A stretch of DNA of 46,023 nucleotides from contig NZ_FQZV01000034.1 in the NCBI RefSeq assembly GCF_900142145.1, positions 1-46,023 of the forward strand, written 5' to 3'. A model generated the notes under the pieces. It was not told where the DNA came from. It did no database searches and saw nothing but the letters and a program-made list of their open reading frames with translations. Position 1 is the stretch's first letter. Each line of letters starts with the position of its first letter. This document shows positions 18,259-25,029 of this stretch, piece after piece. Source of the stretch: Geosporobacter subterraneus DSM 17957 (GTDB lineage: Bacteria > Bacillota > Clostridia > Peptostreptococcales > Thermotaleaceae). The position numbers and the translations under genes were made by a program.

Positions 18259-18272
18259 GCCTGGGCTTTTTT
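18239..18272 (+). terminator. leader terminator 1 (attenuator)
   Basis: Arms 18239-18249 and 18256-18266 pair at ten of eleven positions (GCCCGGTCAAG with CTTGCCTGGGC) around a 6-nt loop and are followed by U6. It lies 27 bp after the leader ORF stop codon and 120 bp before the ABC-F start codon. Confidence 0.8.
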
Positions 18273-18338
18273 ATGTCATAAAACAGTTTTATATTCTTTG
18301 ATATAGAATTGATTTCTCTGCATATTATTCCTTTCAAA

Positions 18339-18370
18339 GCTTAGGCATAGATTTACCTGTCTGGGCTTTT
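18339..18370 (+). terminator. leader terminator 2 (attenuator)
   Basis: Arms GCTTAGGCA (18339-18347) and TGTCTGGGC (18358-18366) pair fully with G-U pairs and are followed by UUUU. The stretch GATTTACCTGTCTGGGC is nearly the same as in terminator 1, exactly 100 bp upstream, so the unit appears duplicated. It ends about ten bases before the ABC-F ribosome site. Confidence 0.65.
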
Positions 18371-18392
18371 GTCTTAATAAGGAGGAATTCAA

Positions 18393-20303
18393 ATGATTGA
18401 CGTAGCTTTAAGAAACATTGAAAAGTATTATGGTGCCAATAGGGTTTTAGAGGATATTACCTTTGAGATTGGTACCGGTGAAAGAGTAGGCGTAGTCGGT
18501 CAAAACGGCTGCGGTAAAACTACTGTTTTTAAAATCATTGCAGGGATAGAAAAACAGGATGGCGGTTTTTTGTCTACCCGAAAAAACGCATCCTTAGGGT
18601 ATTTGGACCAGATACCTGTCTATTCTGAACATACCACAGTATTAGATGTACTGAATGGTGCCTTTGAAGAGCTTTTGCTGTTGAAAGAGCAAATGCATGG
18701 CCTGGAATTAGACATGGCCCATGCTTCTCCCTCAGCATTAGAAGCCATTATGAAAAGATATGGAGAGATACAGCTCCGTTTTGAGCACCAGGGCGGATAT
18801 GCTATGGAGGAAAAACTGAGCAAGGTAAGCAGCGGCTTGAAGCTTTCGGAGGATTTTCTGCACAGAAATTTTGCCTCCCTAAGCGGAGGAGAAAAAACTA
18901 CTGCTATTCTTGGAAAAATTCTGCTGCAAAGTCCTGACATTTTATTGCTGGATGAACCTTCAAATCATCTCGACCTGGAATCTATCGAGTGGCTGGAGGA
19001 ATATTTAAAGGAATATAAGGGAACTGTATTCATCATTTCCCATGACCGGTATTTTCTTGATCGGGTAGTTCAGCGCATTATCGAGATAGAAGATGGAAAA
19101 GCTTCCCTATATGAAGGCAATTATTCCTACTATGCGGACGAACGGGAAAGAAGGCTGCTGCTCCAATTCGAGGCTTATACAGACCAACAAAAGAAAATAA
19201 AAGCTATGGAGAATGCCATCAAGGATCTTCGGGATTGGGGTAACAGGGGGGATAATGAAAAATTTTTCAGGCGTGCCGCCAGCATGCAGAAACGGCTGGA
19301 TAAGATTGAGAGACTTGACCGGCCCCAAACGGACCGGGCCAAAATCCAGCTTCAACTAGGTGGTGAACAGCGGTCGGGAAAGGATGTCTTCATCGTAAAA
19401 AACCTGAGAAAAACCTTTGGTGATCAGATGCTGCTGGATCAACTTCACTTCCAGATGAGATACGGTGAAAGGGTTGGGCTCCTTGGCAAGAACGGCAGCG
19501 GTAAGTCTACCCTGCTAAAAATCCTACTGGAACAGCTGCCCTTTGATAGTGGGGAAATCAAGAGGGGTGCGAATCTCCGTACTGGTTATCTGGAGCAGGA
19601 AGTCCTTTTTCCTAGAGAAGATGCTACTATTTTAGAGACCTTCCGCTATCAGGTCCCTGTGCCGGAAGGAAGGGCCCGCAGTATTTTAGCCAAGTTTCTC
19701 TTCTATGGGAATGATGTATTTAAAAAGGTTGGAACGCTATCTGGTGGTGAGAAAAGTCGATTGAAGCTGTGCTTATTAATGCAGGAAGATCTCAATCTCC
19801 TGGTTTTAGATGAACCAACTAACCATCTGGATATCGATTCAAGGGAGGCACTGGAAGAAGCACTCACTGACTTTGTGGGTTCGATTCTTTTTATCTCCCA
19901 CGACCGTTACTTTATCAATCGAATGACTAACCGTATCGTTGAGCTGGAGGCTGGAAGACTTGTAGAGTATCTTGGTAACTATGAGGATTTCAAGGAGAAG
20001 AAGCTTGAAAAGAAATTGCTTTCAGAAAAACCGTTGCCGCCAAAGGAGAAAAAGATGACCAAACCGGAAGCTCCAGCAATTTCTAAAACACCTAGCAAAC
20101 CGCAAGAATCCTTGAGAAAAATAGAAGAAAAAATCACCCTGTTAGAGGACCAGATTCGGAAAAAAGATTTGGAAATGGCGGAAGCCAGCAGTGATTATGA
20201 AAGACTTCAAAAAAACTTTGAAGAAAAATCCCAATTACAGTCCGAATTGGATCTACTATTAGAGACTTGGCTGGACCTCACTTCCCACGAATCAGAAATG
20301 TAA
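18393..20303 (+). CDS. ABC-F family ribosome-associated ATPase
   Basis: This is a cytoplasmic protein of 636 residues with two ABC domains and no membrane segments. Domain 1 has Walker A GQNGCGKTT (near residue 35), LSGGE and LLDEPSNHLD. Domain 2 has GKNGSGKST (near 370), LSGGEKSRL and VLDEPTNHLD. Between them lies the charged interdomain linker (about 245-310) that reaches toward the ribosomal peptidyl-transferase centre. A C-terminal coiled coil covers about 560-625. AAGGAGGA precedes the ATG. ABC-F proteins either release drug- or peptide-stalled ribosomes or act as general translation factors. The attenuator-like leader favours an inducible antibiotic-protection role (VmlR/CplR-like), but the drug class cannot be read from sequence. 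Confidence 0.93.
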   Translation: MIDVALRNIEKYYGANRVLEDITFEIGTGERVGVVGQNGCGKTTVFKIIAGIEKQDGGFLSTRKNASLGYLDQIPVYSEHTTVLDVLNGAFEELLLLKEQMHGLELDMAHASPSALEAIMKRYGEIQLRFEHQGGYAMEEKLSKVSSGLKLSEDFLHRNFASLSGGEKTTAILGKILLQSPDILLLDEPSNHLDLESIEWLEEYLKEYKGTVFIISHDRYFLDRVVQRIIEIEDGKASLYEGNYSYYADERERRLLLQFEAYTDQQKKIKAMENAIKDLRDWGNRGDNEKFFRRAASMQKRLDKIERLDRPQTDRAKIQLQLGGEQRSGKDVFIVKNLRKTFGDQMLLDQLHFQMRYGERVGLLGKNGSGKSTLLKILLEQLPFDSGEIKRGANLRTGYLEQEVLFPREDATILETFRYQVPVPEGRARSILAKFLFYGNDVFKKVGTLSGGEKSRLKLCLLMQEDLNLLVLDEPTNHLDIDSREALEEALTDFVGSILFISHDRYFINRMTNRIVELEAGRLVEYLGNYEDFKEKKLEKKLLSEKPLPPKEKKMTKPEAPAISKTPSKPQESLRKIEEKITLLEDQIRKKDLEMAEASSDYERLQKNFEEKSQLQSELDLLLETWLDLTSHESEM

Positions 20304-20357
20304 ACCATTAACCCGTTGCATAAATTATGGATTTACGCCAGTAAAATGAAAGATAAA

Positions 20358-20623
20358 TGTAGGGGACGATCTATGTGTCGTCCCGAAAAAGCAGGCAGAC
20401 AGGCAGGTCTGTCCCCATAGGCGTCAACTTAACCCATCATTTGTCATCCTGAGTGAAGTAAAACGGAGTCGAAGGATCTTTAAGCTAGATGATACATTCT
20501 TATAATCAAAAGTAATTTTGCTTATGTTCTATAAGATTCTTCGTTAACGCTCAGAATGACATGCCTCTAAGGTTTATTTGGAAATATTTAGTTTAAGTTG
20601 GCGCCTATGGGTCTGTCCCTACA
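20358..20623. repeat. hairpin repeat family B, copy 2, split by element A
   Basis: Without the insertion the repeat runs from TGTAGGGGACGA to TCTGTCCCTACA. It has small hairpins (GGGACGA/TCGTCCC and GCAGAC/GTCTG) and complementary ends. It resembles 2284-2545 in plan. Element A sits 14 bp from its right end, as it sits 14 bp from the left end of copy 1. The rest of the 20304-20653 gap contains nothing else that I recognise. Confidence 0.65.
20416..20609. mobile_element. MITE-like element A, copy 2
   Basis: The element is 194 bp long, with termini CATAGGCGTCAACTTAA and TTAAGTTGGCGCCTATG, flanked by the direct repeat GGTCTGTCCC (20406-20415 and 20610-20619). It is closely similar along its whole length to 2298-2490 and has the same internal inverted GTCATYCTGAGC segments. 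It is non-coding. Confidence 0.78.
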
Positions 20624-20653
20624 AAATAACAGCTTGTTGTAGACCCGTAAATC

Positions 20654-20688
20654 TATAGAACCCAGCTGTATCACAGCTGGGTTCTATA
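20654..20688. terminator. bidirectional terminator between ABC-F and PucR-like genes
   Basis: A perfect 16-bp stem (TATAGAACCCAGCTGT and its complement) with the 3-nt loop ATC lies 15 bp beyond the stop of the minus-strand regulator gene and faces the convergent ABC-F gene. U-runs are weak on both sides. Confidence 0.7.
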
Positions 20689-20702
20689 GCTAAGATCTAC
20701 CG

Positions 20703-21701
20703 CTAAATTGCTTTTTCTTTACGGATCACCCAGGCTAACTGAAACAGCCAACAATCCGAAAAGTTTTTCAAATCATAGCCGCTGTGTCGATAAATCTTCT
20801 CTAATCGATACAGCAGTGTATTTCTATGAACAAATAATCTTGCGGCGGCATCTGTTAAGTTTAGGTTGTTTTTGAAATATTCTTCAATGGTTGTAACCAT
20901 TTCATGATCCAGGGCTTCTTCAAATTTCTTGCTAAATACTTTTTGAAGAATGCTTTCTTTTAGTTCTGGGTTTATATCCGCCGCGATACGATAAAAGTCC
21001 ATCTTCTCATAATGATATACATTCTCTGGGAGCTTAAACCGCCTTTTTAATGCCATTGTCTCCAGACAACGGTTGTAGTAGATGCCCAGCTCCGCACTAT
21101 GCTGTAGTATCCCTCCAATAGCAATAGAGCAGTCTGTAAGCAGTTCTGTCATAATATTTGTCCGTATGTCCTTGCATAGGTCCTCTATTGCCCCATCCCC
21201 TGACAGCAAGATCACATGATCTTCATTTATCAGCTGGAGCTTGATATCTATATAGTTTGATGTTATTTCCAGTACTTCCTCGCTATATTTACCTAGCGTA
21301 TCTATCATGATCAGGTAAGCCGGCAGCAGCTTACGCTTCTTCTCCTCAAGCATAAACCTCTGCTCATCTTCTATATTTCCCTTTAAAACTCCTTTTACCA
21401 GCTGATGCAGCGACTTATGCTCCTGCAGTGCTCTTGCAAGCATGATCAATACAAGATTTGCTATCGTATCCCTGCAAAAGCTTTCACCTTCTAGGCAAAC
21501 ATAAGTATCTGGATACTCTGATGATAAAGAATAGATATTATAGCCTTTGTAATTTTTTCCAAGATTCTCTTGAAGTTCTGTAAGTGAAATGGAAATCTCA
21601 GCATCAGAAGGATATGCAAAAACTTTCTCCTGTGCTACAACGAAGACTTTTTTATCCATCGTTCTTCCGATTTCCTGTAATACCGCTTTCATAGACTCCA
21701 T
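20703..21701 (-). CDS. PucR/CdaR-type transcriptional regulator
   Basis: This 332-residue protein has a C-terminal PucR-type helix-turn-helix (about 275-325; LNLTDAAARLFVHRNTLLYR followed by LEKI). It is preceded by a GGDEF-like, probably non-catalytic central region (about 125-260). The N-terminal part is unclassified. It starts 23 bp after the msmX-type gene with AAGGGG upstream, so the two are co-transcribed. Relatives such as CdaR control sugar-acid or purine use. Next to a shared sugar-import ATPase, a role in tuning carbohydrate uptake is likely, but the ligand is unknown. Confidence 0.8.
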   Translation of the reverse strand: MESMKAVLQEIGRTMDKKVFVVAQEKVFAYPSDAEISISLTELQENLGKNYKGYNIYSLSSEYPDTYVCLEGESFCRDTIANLVLIMLARALQEHKSLHQLVKGVLKGNIEDEQRFMLEEKKRKLLPAYLIMIDTLGKYSEEVLEITSNYIDIKLQLINEDHVILLSGDGAIEDLCKDIRTNIMTELLTDCSIAIGGILQHSAELGIYYNRCLETMALKRRFKLPENVYHYEKMDFYRIAADINPELKESILQKVFSKKFEEALDHEMVTTIEEYFKNNLNLTDAAARLFVHRNTLLYRLEKIYRHSGYDLKNFSDCWLFQLAWVIRKEKAI

Positions 21702-21724
21702 AGGATACCCCTTAGTGTAAGCTT

Positions 21725-22837
21725 TTAAATAATTCTCTTTTCGGTTTCAAAATCAAATAAATAAACCTTATTCCAGTGATAATTCAATTCAATATCATCT
21801 CCTGCTTTTTTTACTGATTTTGAATCAACTCGTGCAATAATCTGTTTTCCGCTGATCATCATATGAAAATATTTTTCAGCACCCATTAGTTCGGCCACTT
21901 CTATTTTTCCATATATGGTCGAAAAATCATGATGGAGCGGTTGAATATCTCTTTCGTGAAGATGTTCCGGTCTGATTCCCACATAAACTTTTTTCCCTAA
22001 GTACCCCCGCTGCTCAAGTATTTTTTGCATTTCTTCTGTAATATTTATGGGCGTATCGTCATCTAGCTGTAATTCAATTTTATCATGATTTTTTACAACT
22101 GTACCATGTAGTATATTAATTTGTGGACTTCCGATAAATTCTGCCACGAATAAGTTTTCTGGATTTTCATAAACATTTTGTGGTGTGTCAATCTGTTGAA
22201 TATCTCCGTCTTTCATAATGACAATCCTTGATCCCATGGTCATCGCTTCAACTTGATCATGAGTTACATAAATGAAGGTAGATTCAAGTTTTTTGTGTAA
22301 CTTTGTAATCTCAGTTCGCATTTGCACTCTGAGCTTTGCATCAAGATTAGAAAGAGGTTCATCCATTAAAAACACCTTAGGCTCTCTGACAATAGCCCTG
22401 CCCAAAGCCACACGCTGCCTTTGACCCCCAGATAGGGCTTTTGGTTTACGATCAAGTAAATGTTCAATTTCTAAAATTTTTGCGGCTTCTTTTACTTTTT
22501 GATCAATAAGGTTCTTTGGCATCTTTCTTAATTGAAGCCCAAAAGCCATGTTGTCATATACACTCATATGTGGATATAGGGCGTAATTTTGAAATACCAT
22601 GGCAATATCGCGATCCTTTGCAGATACATCGTTGACCAGGCGATCTCCGATATACAGTTCTCCCTCTGATATTTCCTCCAAGCCTGCTACCATTCGGAGC
22701 GTTGTTGTTTTTCCACAGCCTGATGGCCCTACGAGTACAATAAATTCTTTATCTTCAATCTCCATATTGAAATCTTTAACTGCATATACATTGCCAGGAT
22801 AGATTTTTTTAATTCCCTTTAATATTACTTTTGCCAT
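21725..22837 (-). CDS. msmX: carbohydrate ABC transporter ATP-binding protein, MsmX/UgpC type
   Basis: The protein has 370 residues, the usual length for MsmK/MsmX/UgpC ATPases. Walker A is GPSGCGKTT (near residue 37), the signature is LSGGQRQRV, Walker B is [13 protein letters not shown], and a C-terminal TOBE/OB regulatory domain (about 240-365) is present. In Bacillus and streptococci one such ATPase energises several sugar importers. The two importer loci in this window (27305-30709 and 37484-40716) contain no intact ATPase gene, so this is their probable shared motor. A palindrome 60 bp upstream may be its operator. Confidence 0.94.
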   Translation of the reverse strand: MAKVILKGIKKIYPGNVYAVKDFNMEIEDKEFIVLVGPSGCGKTTTLRMVAGLEEISEGELYIGDRLVNDVSAKDRDIAMVFQNYALYPHMSVYDNMAFGLQLRKMPKNLIDQKVKEAAKILEIEHLLDRKPKALSGGQRQRVALGRAIVREPKVFLMDEPLSNLDAKLRVQMRTEITKLHKKLESTFIYVTHDQVEAMTMGSRIVIMKDGDIQQIDTPQNVYENPENLFVAEFIGSPQINILHGTVVKNHDKIELQLDDDTPINITEEMQKILEQRGYLGKKVYVGIRPEHLHERDIQPLHHDFSTIYGKIEVAELMGAEKYFHMMISGKQIIARVDSKSVKKAGDDIELNYHWNKVYLFDFETEKRII

Positions 22838-22896
22838 ATTTTTGCCCCCTCAGTTTTCTTTACCCCAAGTATACAGGATGCATAGAAGAAATTCCA

Positions 22897-22912
22897 TTGT
22901 GAAAATTCACAA
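22897..22912. promoter_or_regulatory. palindromic operator candidate upstream of msmX
   Basis: TTGTGA-AAAT-TCACAA is a perfect 6-bp inverted repeat with a 4-nt spacer. It lies 60 bp upstream of the msmX start codon in an AT-rich intergenic stretch. The binding protein is unknown; the PucR-like regulator of the same operon is a candidate. Confidence 0.4.
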
Positions 22913-23011
22913 AATATGCATATAGAATTATACAAATTAATAAAAACTTAATTTCCCCTTCTCTAAAATAAATTATGTCAAAACCTTCTTTTCTGACCTT
23001 TTCTGACGTAT

Positions 23012-24100
23012 TTATTTATCACAAGACTCTATAAGGACCTCCATCACGCCACCGCAAACCATACCCTCTTCTTCAGCAACTTCACCTGTCATGTCTATGC
23101 TATGAACCCTATGCCCTCCATCCCGGATTACATCACGTGCTATATGAATGATCTCGCCTTCACTGCACCCTCCGCCTATACTGCCCAGCGTCTTTCCGTA
23201 GGGCCATACAAGCATTTTGGCTCCTGCTTTTCTCGGGACCGAGCCTTTTGTAGAAGCCACTGTAACCACTGCCTTAGGATCATTCTCTCCTTTGCTAAGT
23301 TCCTCTAATACTGTTCGATCAAGCTCCGGCCAATTGATTTTTGGAGATGCAGCACTTCCCGATAGGGTATTGGCCAGCCTTCTGTAGCTAATAACTTGTG
23401 CTATAATGGAAATGGCTATCTCATCAGGTGTAACCGCACCTATGTCCAGACCGATCGGCGCATTCACCTTGTTCAGCTGTTCTTGAGAATACCCTTCACT
23501 GAGTAATTGCTCTTTTACACTTTTAACCCGTCGCTTAGAACCAATCATCCCAATATAGGCTGCATGATACTTCAACGCCTTTCTAAGACAATCCATATCA
23601 TGTCGATGCCCTCTGGTTACAATGACAACATAAGCAGACTTATTTATATGAAATAAATTGAAACACTTTTCGAAGCTCTCACAAATCACCTTTTCAGCAT
23701 CGGGGAATCTTTCTTTGTTGGCAAATGAGGGACGATCGTCGATAACAGTCACTAAAAATCCTACCCTGGCACCTAACTCAACCAAAGGTTTTGCAATATG
23801 CCCTCCCCCCAATACAATAAGACGAGGCTCCGGAAAGTAGGGCTCAATTAAATAGGTTATGGTATCTTGTTCTTTAATAAATTGAATGTTTCCGGTTTCC
23901 AAAGCATACTGCGCCTTTTGGTAAATTAGTGTATCCAGTTTGTCTATAGAAGTATAGACCCGCAGGTTTTCCTCCGTAAGCAGAATTTTCTCTGGAGAAA
24001 CATTCCGGTCATTGCCTTTATCATTCATTATTGTGACCATAACAGCCTTTTTCCCTGCATCTAATTCATTGAGCAGGCTTTTATAGGCATTAGCAATCAT
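23012..24100 (-). CDS. XdhC/CoxI family protein
   Basis: The protein has 362 residues. An XdhC Rossmann domain comes first (about 90-230; LIVLGGGHIAKPL, VIVTRGHRHD, YIGMIGSKRR). An XdhC_CoxI domain lies at the C-terminus (about 265-360; GSVPRKAGAKM, GSIGGGCSEGE, MVCGGVMEV). This order is the reverse of classical XdhC. XdhC proteins help insert sulfurated molybdenum cofactor into xanthine dehydrogenase-type enzymes. No molybdenum hydroxylase gene lies in the window, so it works with a partner elsewhere or in selenium/molybdenum hydroxylase maturation. GGAGGTGG precedes the ATG. Confidence 0.9.
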   Translation of the reverse strand: MIANAYKSLLNELDAGKKAVMVTIMNDKGNDRNVSPEKILLTEENLRVYTSIDKLDTLIYQKAQYALETGNIQFIKEQDTITYLIEPYFPEPRLIVLGGGHIAKPLVELGARVGFLVTVIDDRPSFANKERFPDAEKVICESFEKCFNLFHINKSAYVVIVTRGHRHDMDCLRKALKYHAAYIGMIGSKRRVKSVKEQLLSEGYSQEQLNKVNAPIGLDIGAVTPDEIAISIIAQVISYRRLANTLSGSAASPKINWPELDRTVLEELSKGENDPKAVVTVASTKGSVPRKAGAKMLVWPYGKTLGSIGGGCSEGEIIHIARDVIRDGGHRVHSIDMTGEVAEEEGMVCGGVMEVLIESCDK

Positions 24101-24131
24101 TTTATTCCACCTCCAAATACAGTGACCTAAT

Positions 24132-24281
24132 TTATTTTGTTACCTTCCTGATTCCTATCATTCTGATGTATTTTGCATACGTTTTAATCATGTATGACTG
24201 CACTTCTTTATCATAGGCACGGTCTCTGGTTACAATGATAACATAACTATTATGATTTATTTTAACATAGTCAGTCAGGTG
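24132..24281 (-). pseudogene. fragment of a second xdhC-like gene
   Basis: An open stretch of 49 codons without a start reads NSYVIIVTRDRAYD and then AKYIRMIGIRKVTK-stop. This aligns with the Rossmann core of the neighbouring XdhC (SAYVVIVTRGHRHD and AAYIGMIGSKRRVK). It ends 31 bp before the intact gene's start region, on the same strand. It is a remnant of a tandem duplicate or of an earlier copy. Confidence 0.7.
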
Positions 24282-24341
24282 TCAAAAGGCAGAATCGCAT
24301 TTACTTCGTCAGCGAATAATCGAAAGTTATGGTATAAAAAC

Positions 24342-24372
24342 AACCACTGTGACTTAACTGTCAACAGTGGTT
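24342..24372 (-). terminator. terminator of the GH65 sugar operon
   Basis: Arms AACCACTGT and ACAGTGGTT (9 bp, 13-nt loop) lie 12 bp beyond the pgmB stop codon. On the minus strand they are followed by TTTTT within GTTTTTATACC, a standard intrinsic terminator. Confidence 0.78.
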
Positions 24373-24384
24373 CCATAAGAGGGG

Positions 24385-25029
24385 CTATGTTATAATGCTT
24401 AAATCAATTTCAGCTATGCTATTAAAGACAATATCTGCTTCTTTTAATACTTCCGCATCTCCAATACCTATGGCATACATCCCTGCAGCTTTTATGGCTT
24501 TAATGCCTGCTATGGCATCTTCAACTCCTATACATTCTGAAGGCTCTACCTCTAGTGCCTCTGCAGCCTTCAGAAAAATGTCCGGTGCCGGTTTGCCCTT
24601 TTTCACCTCACTGGGGTCTACAATATAGTCAATATATTCTTCCAGTGCCATGGCCTTGATCAGAGCTGGGGCATTGTGAGATGCACTTCCGATAGCTATT
24701 TTTATTCCTTTCGCACGCAGAAACGCAAATAGTTCAACTACCCCCTCAAATACATTTTCCGGGGTAAATTGGCTGATCAGCTGCTTATAGTATTCATTCT
24801 TGCAAAAACTGAGCTTTTCCATCTCATCTTCCGTATACTTCCCTAGTATGCCTCCGTGAGCAAGAATGATTTTTAAAGATTCTTCTCTCGAGACACCTTT
24901 TAGAGACTCATTTACCGAGCTGTCGATTTCCACGCCAATCATATGAGCGATTGCTTTCCAAGCTTCAAAATGCTGGTGGCTGGTTTCGGTGATCACACCG
25001 TCTAAATCAAATATAACCGCTTTAATCAT
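24385..25029 (-). CDS. pgmB: beta-phosphoglucomutase
   Basis: This HAD-superfamily enzyme of 214 residues interconverts beta-D-glucose 1-phosphate and glucose 6-phosphate. The catalytic Asp pair is in IFDLDGVIT (residues 8 and 10), with IGSASHNAP (motif II) and the metal-binding GVEDAIAGI near residue 168. A helical cap domain occupies about 15-90. It overlaps the GH65 phosphorylase gene by 8 bp. Inverting GH65 enzymes release beta-glucose 1-phosphate, which is exactly this enzyme's substrate, so the pairing strengthens both calls. Confidence 0.95.
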   Translation of the reverse strand: MIKAVIFDLDGVITETSHQHFEAWKAIAHMIGVEIDSSVNESLKGVSREESLKIILAHGGILGKYTEDEMEKLSFCKNEYYKQLISQFTPENVFEGVVELFAFLRAKGIKIAIGSASHNAPALIKAMALEEYIDYIVDPSEVKKGKPAPDIFLKAAEALEVEPSECIGVEDAIAGIKAIKAAGMYAIGIGDAEVLKEADIVFNSIAEIDLSIIT

